A stretch of 64,000 nucleotides of DNA from positions 1,385,776 to 1,449,775 of the forward strand of contig CAWFRO010000006.1 in the NCBI GenBank assembly GCA_963818225.1, in the 5' to 3' direction. Shown in pieces: positions 1 through 10,670 of this stretch (positions within the stretch are counted from its first letter, which is position 1; the number at the start of each line of letters is the position of its first letter). The DNA comes from Palsa-504 sp963818225 (lineage in GTDB: Bacteria; Actinomycetota; Actinomycetes; Streptosporangiales; Streptosporangiaceae). Made by a program: the position numbers and the translations under genes. The notes under the pieces were generated by a model. It had not been told where the DNA came from, did not search any database, and saw only the letters and a program-made list of their open reading frames with translations.

Positions 1-898
1 TCCGGTCGCCATCGCCGGGTTCGAGGGCTGGAACGACGCGGGCGAGGCGGCCAGCGGGGTGGTCAACCACCTGGGCATCGCCTGGCAGGCGACCCCGATC
101 GGGGCCATCGACCCCGAGGAGTTCTACGACTTCCAGGTCAACCGGCCCGTGGTCGAGATCGAGGGCGGTCACACCCGCCGCCTCATCTGGCCGACAACCA
201 GGATGTCGCTGGCGCGGGCGCACCCGGCGGACGGGACCGTGCCGCCCACCGGCCTGAACCGGGACGTGGTCCTGATCCACGGCATCGAGCCGAACATGCG
301 CTGGCGGGCGTTCAGCGAGGAACTCGTGCAGGGCCTGGAAAGCCTGGGCGTCGAGATGGTCATCCTGCTCGGCGCGCTGCTGGCTGACGCGCCGCATACC
401 CGCCCGGTGCCGGTCTCGGTCGGCTCCACGAACGCCAAGCTGGCCAGCGAGCTGGCGGGCGGCGGCCGGGCCGACTACAAGGGCCCGACCGGGATCATCG
501 GCGTGCTGCAGCACACCTGCACCGGCGCGGGCCTGCCCACGGTCTCGCTGTGGGCGCAGGTCCCCCACTACGTGGCGCAGCCGCCCAGCCCCAAGGCCAC
601 CCTGGCGCTGCTACGCGGCGTCGAGGACATCCTGGACGCGCCGCTGCCGCTGGCCGATCTGCCGGAAGAGGCGCGGGCCTGGGAGCGGGGGGTCGACGAG
701 CTGGCCCAGCAGGACTCCGAGGTCGCCGACTACGTCCGGACCCTCGAGGAAGCCAAGGACGCGATGGACCTGCCCGAGGCCAGCGGCGACGCGATTGCGC
801 GCGAATTCGAGCGCTACTTCAGGCGGCACGGCGGAACCGAGGAGCCCGGCGAAATCTGCAGCCGGCGGTATCTGGCCCGGCCGCCCGGGCCTGCCCCT
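1..898 (+). CDS. PAC2 family protein (5' end outside window)
   Basis: The reading frame enters the window already open and encodes a PAC2 (proteasome assembly chaperone 2-like) protein; the segment GFEGWNDAGEAASG near the left edge is typical of the family. In actinobacteria the role of this family is not settled, and it is often found near proteasome-linked genes. Similarity-quality sequence runs to about position 840 (EFERYFRRHGG). After that the frame meets no stop. It passes through the tandem repeat at 899-982 and on antisense to the next gene. A TAG lies at 898-900 in another frame, so a one-base indel may have removed the true stop. The C-terminus is therefore uncertain. Confidence 0.8.
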
Positions 899-982
899 AG
901 ATCGGCGGGCCCCAGATCGGCGGGCCCAGATCGGCGGGCCCCAGATCGGCGGGCCCCAGATCGGCGGGCCCTAGATCGGCGG
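899..982. repeat. 15-bp tandem repeat, about 5.7 copies, at a convergent gene junction
   Basis: The unit is agatcggcgggcccc. Copies start at 899, 914, 928, 943 and 958, followed by a partial copy at 973. The second copy is 14 bp, which shifts any reading frame, and the fifth ends in t instead of c. That change creates the stop codon of the minus-strand SCO1664 gene (971-973). The repeat separates the 3' ends of two convergent genes and contains GATC and GGGCCC palindromes. Confidence 0.9.
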
Positions 983-1768
983 CCAGGGAACGGCCGGCCA
1001 GTCGTCGGGCGGATAAGGGTGCGCCCGGTGCTTGAGCAGGGTCTGCACCCTGGCCCGGGTGGCCTCGATCTCGCTCGCGGTCAGCAGCCCGGACAGCTCC
1101 GCGGCCAGGCTGCCTTCGGTAAGCTCCGCGCTCAGCCGGCGCAGCGTCTCCACCGAGCGCCGGGGCAGGCTCTTGCCCCGCCACTGCCACAGCACGGTGC
1201 GGAGCTTGTAGTCCTCGGCGAAGCAGACCCCGTGGTCGCAGCCGTACAGGTGCCCGCCGGGCGCGGGCAGCAGGTGCCCGATCTTCCGGTCGGCGTTGTT
1301 CACCACCGCGTCGAACACCGCCATGTCGCGCAGGCCCGGATGATCGGTGCGGCGCGACAGGGCGATCCGGTCCACGTTGCGGTCGTGGTCGATCCACAGC
1401 TGGCACATGCCGGGACCCATCGGCCCGTCGCGCATGACCGTCGGCGGGACGACGTCCCAGCCGGCGGCGCGGGACACGGCGTACGCGGCCACCTCCCGGC
1501 TGGCCAGCGTGCCGGTCGGGAAATCCCACAGCGGCCGCTCGCCCGCGACCGGCTTGTACACGCACGCCGTCTCGGTCACCGAGCCCCGGCCGTTCGGTGC
1601 GTTCCTGGCGCTCCTCGAGCCCCGGCCGCCGGTCTTGATCGTGCAGTACATGGTGGCGTTAGACGCGTCGACCAGCCGGCCCTCGATCTCCAGCGGGCCG
1701 TGCGTGAGCAGGTCGAGAACGGCTTGCTCGCCGTCCGTTCCCGGCTCCGTACGGTTCGGGTCAGGCAT
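971..1768 (-). CDS. SCO1664 family protein
   Basis: This 265-aa protein belongs to the actinobacterial SCO1664 family, whose function is unknown. The sequence has features reminiscent of PI3/PI4-kinase-like or HipA-like folds: a lysine in CVYKPVAGERPLWDFP (about residue 45) and a later NNADRKIGHLL segment that could serve catalysis. That kinase reading is inference. I chose the ATG at 1768 because it overlaps the upstream DUF3090 stop by 8 bases, which suggests translational coupling; a longer frame upstream would run deep into DUF3090. Its neighbours DUF3090 and the MSMEG_4193 phosphomutase form a conserved actinobacterial trio. The stop codon lies inside the tandem repeat. Confidence 0.85.
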   Translation of the reverse strand: MPDPNRTEPGTDGEQAVLDLLTHGPLEIEGRLVDASNATMYCTIKTGGRGSRSARNAPNGRGSVTETACVYKPVAGERPLWDFPTGTLASREVAAYAVSRAAGWDVVPPTVMRDGPMGPGMCQLWIDHDRNVDRIALSRRTDHPGLRDMAVFDAVVNNADRKIGHLLPAPGGHLYGCDHGVCFAEDYKLRTVLWQWRGKSLPRRSVETLRRLSAELTEGSLAAELSGLLTASEIEATRARVQTLLKHRAHPYPPDDWPAVPWPPI

Positions 1769-2321
1769 GGCTGAGGCGGTGGCCGTTCTGCCGCGGGCAG
1801 ATATGCCCGTCGGTGTCCAGCGGCAGCCCGCACAGCGGGCAGGGCGGGCGCCCGGCCGCGACGATCTTGGCGGCGCGCTGGGCGAAGGCACGCGCGGCGC
1901 CTGGCGTGATGCGCACCCTCAGCACCCCTGGCCCGTCGGGCGGAACCTCGTCGGCCAGCGGCTCCACCGGCTCGTCCGATTCCTCCTGCGCCTCGATGAC
2001 GACCATGCCGTCATCACCGTCCCAGGCCAGCGCGATCGCACCGACCCGGAAGTCCTCGAGCAGGGGCAGGTCGAGCGGCGCGTCATCCGCCAGCGCGGCG
2101 GGGGCGGCGGCCGGTACCGCCGGGTCCCCGGCGGTACGCCTGAGCACCTCGTCGAGGAGCTCGTCGATGCGTTCGGCCAGCAGGCTCACCTGGAACTTCT
2201 CCAGGGCCACGCTGGTCACCCGGCCACTGGAGGTGGCCTGCAAGTAGAAGATCCGTTCTCCTGGCTGCCCGACCGCGCCGGCCACGAACCTGTCCGGCGG
2301 GTCATAAAAGTAGACCGGCAT
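1761..2321 (-). CDS. DUF3090 family protein
   Basis: This 186-aa protein starts MPVYFYDPPDRFVAGAVG, the usual N-terminus of the DUF3090 family. The C-terminus carries a CPLC...C...H cluster (CPLCGLPLDTDGHIC) that looks like a small zinc ribbon. No biochemical function is established. The ATG at 2321 gives the standard family start and lies 4 bases from the stop of the phosphomutase-like gene upstream. The three genes 3138-971 are thus packed as one operon on the minus strand. Confidence 0.88.
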   Translation of the reverse strand: MPVYFYDPPDRFVAGAVGQPGERIFYLQATSSGRVTSVALEKFQVSLLAERIDELLDEVLRRTAGDPAVPAAAPAALADDAPLDLPLLEDFRVGAIALAWDGDDGMVVIEAQEESDEPVEPLADEVPPDGPGVLRVRITPGAARAFAQRAAKIVAAGRPPCPLCGLPLDTDGHICPRQNGHRLSHA

Positions 2322-2325
2322 AGTC

Positions 2326-3138
2326 CTATCCTCGCGTGTCCGCCGATTCCGAAGAACCATCGGGTGCTGACAAAGGGGCGGTGCCTCGGGGGGCCGGAAG
2401 ACCCGCGCCGTTCAGGGCGCCGGCCCCGCCGGAGCCGCCGCCGATCGCTGCGTCACTGTCCGCTGCGTCGCTCGCCGCGGCCTGGTGCCCCTCGGGCCGG
2501 TGTCCCCCGGGGTGGGGCAGGAGGTCATCGATCCCGCCCCCCCGGTCGTTCATCCGGACCAGGAAGGGCCTCAGCGGGGTGTACCTGATCACGGTCAGCG
2601 AGCAGGGATCGGCCTGGATCCGCTGGTACTGATCGAGGTGCAGTCCCAGGCTATCGGCCACGATGGCCTTGATGACGTCGCCGTGAGAGCAGACCAGGTA
2701 CGTGGCGTCCTGGCCGAGCCTGGCGTTCCAGTCCCGGATCGCGGTCACCGCCCGGTGCTGCATCTCCGGCATGGATTCGCCGTCCGGGCCGGGGAACGTC
2801 ACCGCGCTGGGATGAGCCTGCACCACGCGCCAGAGCTTCTCGGCGGCCAGTTTCTTCAGCGGCTGGCCGGTCCAGTCCCCGTACCGGCACTCCCCCACCC
2901 GCTCGTCCGTGCGGATCTGCAGCCCATCCCGGCCTTGCGCGATCGCCGCCGCGGTCTGCTGGCAGCGCTCCAGCGGGCTGGCGACGATGGCGTCCAGCCG
3001 GAGCGGGGCGAGCCGGGCCGCCAGCGCGGCCGCCTGGGCCACACCGCGGTCATCCAGCGGGATCCCCGGCGTCCAGCCGGTCAGCACGTGACCAGTCGTC
3101 GCGGTGAGCCCGTGCCGCACCAGCAAAACGGTCGTCAC
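2326..3138 (-). CDS. MSMEG_4193 family putative phosphomutase (histidine phosphatase superfamily)
   Basis: The protein has the histidine phosphatase signature LLVRHG at residues 5-10, a SPLERCQQTA segment, and the second histidine in VCSHGDVIKAIV. These match the phosphoglycerate-mutase-like fold. The substrate is unknown. I chose the GTG at 3138 because GGAAGG lies just upstream and it places RHG at the usual distance from the start; a TTG at 3162 is the alternative. The last 60 residues are Gly/Ala/Ser-rich and probably disordered. It is the first gene of the three-gene operon with DUF3090 and SCO1664. Confidence 0.87.
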   Translation of the reverse strand: MTTVLLVRHGLTATTGHVLTGWTPGIPLDDRGVAQAAALAARLAPLRLDAIVASPLERCQQTAAAIAQGRDGLQIRTDERVGECRYGDWTGQPLKKLAAEKLWRVVQAHPSAVTFPGPDGESMPEMQHRAVTAIRDWNARLGQDATYLVCSHGDVIKAIVADSLGLHLDQYQRIQADPCSLTVIRYTPLRPFLVRMNDRGGGIDDLLPHPGGHRPEGHQAAASDAADSDAAIGGGSGGAGALNGAGLPAPRGTAPLSAPDGSSESADTRG

Positions 3139-3201
3139 GCCTTCCGACTTTAACGCACCCAAATGACCAAGCCGTCCCCGGACGGCGGGTGAGCCAGCGG
3201 G

Positions 3202-3840
3202 TCAGCTCGCGTCCGGGCGGCCCGGGCCCTGGGCCTGGACGAGGAAGGCGGCCGAGCCGAACTGCAGAACGTCGCCGACCCGGACCGGGACCGGGTCGCG
3301 GAGCAGCCAGCCGTTCACCCGGGTACCGTTGCGGGAGCCCAGGTCGCTCAGCAGCCAGCCGTCCTCGTCGCGGTCGAGCTGGGCGTGCAGCCGCGACACC
3401 GACAGGTCAGCGATCCGCAGATCGCAATCACTGCGTCGCCCGATGGTGAACATGGCCCCGGCGCCCGGCGGGAAGACCATCAGCGCCGGCGGTGGCGGCC
3501 ATCCGCGGCCCTCGCTCCCGGCCGGCGGACCCGGCCGGCCCGAGGCCGCATACGGGCCCGGGGGCCGGTTCCCCGCCACACCGCCGGGATCGAAGTCCCG
3601 GCGGAGGAAGGCGGCCTGCAGCCGGGCGAGCAACGTGGGCGGCCGCGGCGGCAGGTCGGTGAACAATCCGGCCAGCTGGGCGCGGTTGCGGGCGTCCAGC
3701 GCGCTGCTCATGCGGAACATGAAGGTCTCGTGCGAGAGCCGGCCCTCGACGAACTCCTGCCGGAGCGCATGGACGGCAAGATCCCGCTCCGCGTCGGACG
3801 CACGCAGATATCCGGGCGTGTCCCCCGCCGGCCCTCCCAT
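3202..3840 (-). CDS. DUF1707 and FHA domain protein
   Basis: The N-terminal part (about residues 10-60, RASDAERDLAVHALRQEF onward) matches the DUF1707 domain. The C-terminal part (about 130-205) is a forkhead-associated domain with GRRSDCDLRI, SVSRLHAQL and SDLGSRNGTRVNG. FHA domains bind phosphothreonine, so a role downstream of Ser/Thr kinases is likely. A Pro/Gly-rich linker joins the two domains. I used the ATG at 3840; a TTG at 3876 would add 12 residues. There is no membrane segment, so the protein is probably cytoplasmic. It sits alone between the phosphomutase operon and the ABC importer. Confidence 0.85.
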   Translation of the reverse strand: MGGPAGDTPGYLRASDAERDLAVHALRQEFVEGRLSHETFMFRMSSALDARNRAQLAGLFTDLPPRPPTLLARLQAAFLRRDFDPGGVAGNRPPGPYAASGRPGPPAGSEGRGWPPPPALMVFPPGAGAMFTIGRRSDCDLRIADLSVSRLHAQLDRDEDGWLLSDLGSRNGTRVNGWLLRDPVPVRVGDVLQFGSAAFLVQAQGPGRPDAS

Positions 3841-3909
3841 GAATGGAGTATCGGCATCATCCCCCGCCCAGGGCAAGGGAAAGCCGCGGATATCCGCGAT
3901 CCGGCCGTC

Positions 3910-6177
<2,268 letters not shown>

Positions 6178-6236
6178 GTGGGGCGTTACCTCTCGTTCGT
6201 GATGACTGTTCAGCGTGTACCCGGCAGCGGCGGGCG

Positions 6237-7157
6237 CTAACGGCGCCGGAGCCGAACGTCCAGGGAGTCACGGAGCGCGTCACCGATGAAGTTGAGTGAC
6301 ATCACGGTCAGCACGATGCAGACGCCGACCGGGTAGATGAGCCACCAGTAGCCGTCCTGCATGTACGTGACGCCGTCGGAGATCATGTCGCCCCAGTCCA
6401 GGTTCGGGTAGTGCAGCCCGAAGCCGAGGAAGCCGACGTAGGCGACGGCCAGGATGGCGTCGGCGACCTGGAACGTCACGTTGACGATGACCACGCCGAG
6501 CGCGTTCGGGAGCAGATGCCGGCCGATCAGCCGCCAGCTGCCCGAGCCCGCCGCCCGCGCCGCCGCGACGAAGTCCCGCTCCCTGATCGACAGCACCTCG
6601 CCGCGGACCAGCCGGGCCGGGACCTGCCAGGAGAACGCGCCGATGACCAGCGACAGCGACAGCACGGTGGCCCCGTACTTGACGGCCAGGATCAGCACGA
6701 TGAACAGGAACGGTATGGACAGGAACACGTCCACCACGCGCATCAGGGTGGAGTCGATGAGGCCGCCGGCGAACCCCGCGACCGCGCCGACCAGCGAGCC
6801 GATGGTAATCGCGACGAAGGCCGCGAAGAACCCGATCTCCAGCGCGTCCTGGCCGCCCTTCATCAGCTCGCCCAGGATGTCGAAGCCGTTGACATCCGTG
6901 CCGAGCGGGTGCCCGGCACCCGGCGGGTCATGGGAGTTGATGAGGTCAACCTGGACCAGGTTCGCGTGGTAGAAGTACGGTCCGAGGAAGCAGAAGACCA
7001 CGAAGAACAAGAGGATGACGACACCGACGACGCCCAGCCTGTTTCTCGAGAACTCGCGCAGGGCGAGCCGCCACCCGCTCTGAACCGGGCCGATGTCGCC
7101 CCCTTCGGGGGCACGGGTCACGTCCAGCGGTGGAAGCGATGCACTTTGTTGTGCCAC
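6237..7157 (-). CDS. Oligopeptide ABC transporter permease, DppC type
   Basis: This 306-aa membrane protein has an N-terminal cytoplasmic stretch, a first membrane helix (RLGVVGVVILLFFVVFCF) and the BPD_transp_1 core of about five helices. The EAA-type loop is AARAAGSGSWRLIGRHLLPN. The conserved segment HPLGTDVNGFDILGELMKG is characteristic of DppC/OppC subunits. It pairs with the DppB-like permease directly upstream (24 bases between genes) to form the membrane channel of a peptide-type importer. Confidence 0.92.
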   Translation of the reverse strand: MAQQSASLPPLDVTRAPEGGDIGPVQSGWRLALREFSRNRLGVVGVVILLFFVVFCFLGPYFYHANLVQVDLINSHDPPGAGHPLGTDVNGFDILGELMKGGQDALEIGFFAAFVAITIGSLVGAVAGFAGGLIDSTLMRVVDVFLSIPFLFIVLILAVKYGATVLSLSLVIGAFSWQVPARLVRGEVLSIRERDFVAAARAAGSGSWRLIGRHLLPNALGVVIVNVTFQVADAILAVAYVGFLGFGLHYPNLDWGDMISDGVTYMQDGYWWLIYPVGVCIVLTVMSLNFIGDALRDSLDVRLRRR

Positions 7158-7180
7158 GACGGCTCCTTGCTCCCAGTCGG

Positions 7181-8128
7181 TCAGGCCAGCCGGATGCGGG
7201 GATCCGCGACGGTCAGCGCGATGTCCGCGATGAAGTTGCCCAGGAGCACGAACACGGCGCCAATGAGCGTATAGGCCAGGAGCACCGGGTAGTCCTCCTT
7301 GCCCAGGCTGTTGTAGAAGAGCAAGCCCAGGCCCTGGTAATTGAACAAGGTCTCGATAATCAGGTTCCCGGCCAGCAGAGCGGGGAGGAACAGCCCGATC
7401 AGGGTGATCATCGGCAGCGATGCGTTCCGCACCATATGCCGAGACAGCACCAGGCGTTCCGGCAGGCCCTTGGCCCGCGCCACCTTGATGTAGTCCTGGG
7501 CCAGCACATCGATCGATGAGGACCGCATGTACCTGGAGAAGTTAGCCACGGTGAGCAGCACCAGGGTCAGGACAGGCAGGAACATCGAGTGCCAGTCACC
7601 GATCACGACCCATACCGACGTGGACTGGCTCGCCTCGAAGTTGAAGATCGGGAACGAGAGCGCGAACACCTGGATGAGGATGAGCCCGAGGAAGAACGAT
7701 GGCATCGAGTACAGGATGAACGCGAGGCTGGTGGCCGCGTTGTCACCGAGCGAGTTCCGCCGCACGGCCTGGAAGATGCCGAGCGGCAGGGCGATCAGGA
7801 TGGCCAGGATCAGCGAGATGCCGGACAGGTAGATGCTGCGGGCCAGCCGCTGGCCGAACAGCGACGCCACCGTCTGGTTCTCCGCGAAGGAGAAGCCGAG
7901 GTTGCCGTGCAGCAGGTTGTTCATGTACCTCAGGTACTGCACGATCAGCGGATCGTCGAACCCGTTCGACTTGTTAAAGGCGGCCACCTGAGCGGTGTTG
8001 GCGCGCAAGCCGAGCACCGCCCTGGCCGGCGACGGGTAGATCGCGTGCAGGAGCACGAAGATGAAGATGGAGATGCCGATCAGGACGATGATGGACGTCC
8101 CGAGCCGGCGCAGCAGGTAGGCGGTCAC
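7181..8128 (-). CDS. Oligopeptide ABC transporter permease, DppB type
   Basis: This 315-aa protein has the DppB/OppB layout: an N-terminal helix (LGTSIIVLIGISIFIFVLL), a long outside loop, then the permease core. The EAA loop reads VARAKGLPERLVLSRHMVRN, and the C-terminus ends ADIALTVADPRIRLA, a typical DPR finish. It follows the substrate-binding protein gene after 92 bases that hold a strong stem-loop, which may lower permease expression relative to the binding protein. Confidence 0.92.
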   Translation of the reverse strand: MTAYLLRRLGTSIIVLIGISIFIFVLLHAIYPSPARAVLGLRANTAQVAAFNKSNGFDDPLIVQYLRYMNNLLHGNLGFSFAENQTVASLFGQRLARSIYLSGISLILAILIALPLGIFQAVRRNSLGDNAATSLAFILYSMPSFFLGLILIQVFALSFPIFNFEASQSTSVWVVIGDWHSMFLPVLTLVLLTVANFSRYMRSSSIDVLAQDYIKVARAKGLPERLVLSRHMVRNASLPMITLIGLFLPALLAGNLIIETLFNYQGLGLLFYNSLGKEDYPVLLAYTLIGAVFVLLGNFIADIALTVADPRIRLA

Positions 8129-8155
8129 CGGTGGGAGCCCTCCTTCCAGGCTGGT

Positions 8156-8190
8156 GGCCTGCCCCCCGGTTTATCACCGGGAGGCAGGCC
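8156..8190 (-). promoter_or_regulatory. Intercistronic stem-loop between binding protein and permease
   Basis: Arms of 15 bases (8156-8170 and 8176-8190) pair with a single mismatch around a five-base loop. It lies 30 bases downstream of the binding-protein stop and upstream of the DppB-like start in the same transcript. Such structures commonly protect the upstream mRNA or cause partial termination, giving excess binding protein. There is no long U tract, so full termination is unlikely. Confidence 0.65.
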
Positions 8191-8220
8191 AGTCTAGGAG
8201 CGATCAGCGCCCCGGTTCCG

Positions 8221-10116
8221 TTACTTGGTCACGTACCAGAATTCTGGCGTCGCGGAGTACTGGGTCAGGTTCTCGAACGCCTGCGGATCGGTCGCCGAGA
8301 TATTCGTCTTCCACGCGAAAATATGGTCGCGGACCGGCTGCCACAGGAACGGCACCTGCGTCGTGAAGAACGACGCCTCGTTCGTGACCGCGCTCGGGTT
8401 CGGGCTGGAGACGGAGGCATTGATCAGCGAGTCGGCGGTCGGGTTGCTGTAATTGCCGAACTGCCCAGATCCGCCGGTGTTCAGCACGCCGAACTGGGTG
8501 GGGTAGGTGGAGTTGGTGAAGCCACCGAAGTCCACCATGGCCCACTTGTTCGCGTTGGCCGGCGACGCCGTGTTGTTGTAGTTCGAGACGATGTAGTTGA
8601 AGTTGCTGCCCGACAGGGTGATCTCGATGCCCGCCGCCTTCGCGTTGGAAGCCAGGTCCTCGGTCAGCTGCGTATACGGCGACACGGCGTTGTAGATCAG
8701 GTTGAAGGCCAGCTTGGTGCCGGCCGGGATGCCTGCCCCGCAGTCGGCTGGGCCAGTCCCCGGGGTCGTGCAGGTGTCGGTGCCGCCAGCCGCGACGGTC
8801 CAGCCGTGCGACTTCAGGATGCTTATCGCCTGCGAGACGCTGAACGGGTAGGGATTCGTCGCGGCGTTGGCTGGCAGGTACGGGCTCTGCGGGTAGGCCG
8901 GGATGGGCCCGTAGGCCGGGTCGCCGGCCCCGTTGAGGTAGGCCTTGATCTGGCCCTGCTGGTCCTCCAGGTGTTGCATCGCCTGGCGGAAGTAGAGCTG
9001 AGCAACGATGTTGTTGAAGTCGCCCGTCTTGTCCGCGAAGTTGTAAATCACGACGTAGTTGCCGAAGTCCGGGACGCCGAAGTAGTTGTAGCCGATCCCC
9101 TTCAGCGACGGGAGCTGCGGCGCGTCTTCCGGCGGGACGACACTGACGTCAATGTTCCCGCTCTTGATGGCGTTGAACTGGGCCGCGTTCGAGGTGAACG
9201 GCACTCCCACGTAGTTGGACATGGGGGTCGCGTGCGGCCCGCTGTAGGACGTGTTCGGCACCATGGTGAAGCCGCCCGTGGTGGCGTTGAAGGCGCTCAG
9301 CTTGTACGGTCCGTACACGGTCTGCCAGAGCGGGTTCGTCGCGTAGGTGTTCACCGACTTGGCCGCCGTGCTGAGGTAGTTGTAGATCTTCTCCGCGTTC
9401 GCCAGGTTCGTGAAGTCCAGCGTCGGCCCGCTCGCGGAGGCCTTCGCCCACTCGGCGGCGGGCATGAGCGTGACGGCGCCCAGGATGTCCTCTTCCATCC
9501 AGGTCGGGTTGACCGGGGACTTCATATTGACCACGAGCGTGCTGGCGTTCGGCGTGGACATGCTGGTGAGCGTGTCGGGGAAGTAGCCGGGCGTGTAAGC
9601 TGCCCAGTTCGCCGGGGACAGCTTGACGGCCGCGATGGTCTCGTCGAGCGCGAACTCCAGGTCCTTCGCGCTGACCGTCTGGCCGTTCGACCACTTCCAG
9701 GGCTTCAGCGTGATGGACATCGTCTTGTCGTCGTTGGACCACACGGGGGTGTTCGCGACGCTGAGCTGCGCGTCGACGGTTGGGGTGGTGCCCTGCGGCG
9801 CGAAGTAGATCGGCCGCCACATCTGCCATCCGAATTGGAAGGTGTTGTAGACCGTGTTGAACGCGGCCGTCGGAATGGGCAGGATCCAGTTGGGCACGGA
9901 ACCCGGGGTCAGCCCGTAGGTAATCGAGCCAGCTGTCCCGCTGGGCGTCCCAGCGGCCGGAATCGACCCGACCGAACCTGGCTGCGTTACCGCTCCGCTG
10001 GTGGATGAGGCGGTGGCGCTGCCGCTGCTGCTACTACTGCTGCAGGCGGCGATGGCGGTAACGCCCGCCACGGCCAAGGCGAGCGCACCGATTCGCTTCG
10101 TCCCGAATCTGGTCAT
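8221..10116 (-). CDS. ABC transporter substrate-binding lipoprotein, family 5 (peptide type)
   Basis: This 631-aa extracellular lipoprotein has a signal peptide ending in the lipobox TAIAAC with Cys25, followed by a Ser-rich tether. The mature part is a family 5 solute-binding protein: VWSNDDKTMSITLKP and WSNGQTVSAKDLEF are the usual early motifs. The ATG at 10116 is preceded by GAGGAGGGAGGGG, a very strong ribosome site. It delivers substrate, probably peptides although sugars are also known for this family, to the DppB/DppC pore. It is the promoter-proximal gene of the operon. Confidence 0.93.
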   Translation of the reverse strand: MTRFGTKRIGALALAVAGVTAIAACSSSSSSGSATASSTSGAVTQPGSVGSIPAAGTPSGTAGSITYGLTPGSVPNWILPIPTAAFNTVYNTFQFGWQMWRPIYFAPQGTTPTVDAQLSVANTPVWSNDDKTMSITLKPWKWSNGQTVSAKDLEFALDETIAAVKLSPANWAAYTPGYFPDTLTSMSTPNASTLVVNMKSPVNPTWMEEDILGAVTLMPAAEWAKASASGPTLDFTNLANAEKIYNYLSTAAKSVNTYATNPLWQTVYGPYKLSAFNATTGGFTMVPNTSYSGPHATPMSNYVGVPFTSNAAQFNAIKSGNIDVSVVPPEDAPQLPSLKGIGYNYFGVPDFGNYVVIYNFADKTGDFNNIVAQLYFRQAMQHLEDQQGQIKAYLNGAGDPAYGPIPAYPQSPYLPANAATNPYPFSVSQAISILKSHGWTVAAGGTDTCTTPGTGPADCGAGIPAGTKLAFNLIYNAVSPYTQLTEDLASNAKAAGIEITLSGSNFNYIVSNYNNTASPANANKWAMVDFGGFTNSTYPTQFGVLNTGGSGQFGNYSNPTADSLINASVSSPNPSAVTNEASFFTTQVPFLWQPVRDHIFAWKTNISATDPQAFENLTQYSATPEFWYVTK

Positions 10117-10585
10117 CGCCCCTCCCTCCTCGCGCTGTTCGCGCCACTGGTCCGTCCTGGGGTCATCAGCTTGTCGCCCTTCTATCTCGCAGTTCGCCGG
10201 CGATCCGCTCCGCGCCGTCGCGGGGGACGTGGGTCGCACTCCCCCTGTCCCGGTGCGGCCCGTCTCCCCGGCATTGCCGTGCCGGCCCCTGGCTATCGCC
10301 CATGACTGGCCGACCGGTCACCTACCGGCGTTATGAGTTAGCGGAAAGCGTAAGTGCGATACTGCATCGATCTCCCGCCAAAAAAGTCACAACTTGCCAT
10401 CAATCCCTTGGGCGCAGCGTCCCGTCATGTCTGCGGGAGCACCGGAACATTTCGGGATCTACCTCTCCTTGTTAACTTTGGTCACAACGGCCACAGGAAC
10501 CGACGGTCCACAGGAATGCTTGCGGTGCACTTACCCGTCCGCCGGAGAATATGCGCCGACGGTGGCCGTACTGCGAACGGGCTGG
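10117..10585. other. Intergenic region upstream of the ABC importer operon
   Basis: No convincing gene is present. The stretch must hold the promoter of the minus-strand importer operon. An imperfect inverted repeat, TGACTGGCCGACCGGTCA (10303-10320, six of eight pairs), is a possible operator. Local AT content rises at 10320-10510, as expected for promoter DNA. Short open frames on the plus strand here have poor codon usage. Confidence 0.5.
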
Positions 10586-10611
10586 CCCGGCTTGCGGCCC
10601 AGCAAGCCCGG
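10586..10611 (-). terminator. Possible terminator hairpin downstream of purU
   Basis: GGCTTGC (10589-10595) pairs with GCAAGCC (10602-10608) around GGCCCA, and flanking bases extend the stem after one mismatch. It lies about 45 bases past the purU stop on the minus strand. It lacks a U tract, as is usual for high-GC actinobacteria. Confidence 0.45.
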
Positions 10612-10620
10612 TACTCACGT

Positions 10621-10670
10621 GAAAATGACCGTCTTACTCGAAAATGACCGTCTTACTTGAAAATGACCGT
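10621..10670. repeat. 19-bp tandem repeat spanning the purU stop codon
   Basis: The unit gaaaatgaccgtcttactc occurs at 10621-10639 and 10640-10658 (last base t), and the first 12 bases recur at 10659-10670. The third, partial copy is the 3' coding end of purU, and the stop codon (10653-10655) lies in the second copy. The array is therefore a duplication of the gene's own tail into the 3' flank. Confidence 0.9.

Noticed and set aside
899..982. CRISPR array
   Set aside because: Repeats are directly adjacent without spacers; the same holds for every tandem array in the window.
899..1774. Continuation of the PAC2 frame for another 290 codons
   Set aside because: It is antisense to the conserved SCO1664 and DUF3090 genes and low-complexity Arg/Pro/Ala; it only reflects the lack of stops in GC-rich DNA.
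1347..2588. 413-codon plus-strand frame
   Set aside because: It lies opposite SCO1664, DUF3090 and the phosphomutase gene and has no recognisable product.
8131..10008. 625-codon plus-strand frame opposite the binding-protein gene
   Set aside because: The minus strand encodes a clear family 5 lipoprotein with a strong ribosome site; the plus frame is its Arg/Val/Gly-rich shadow.
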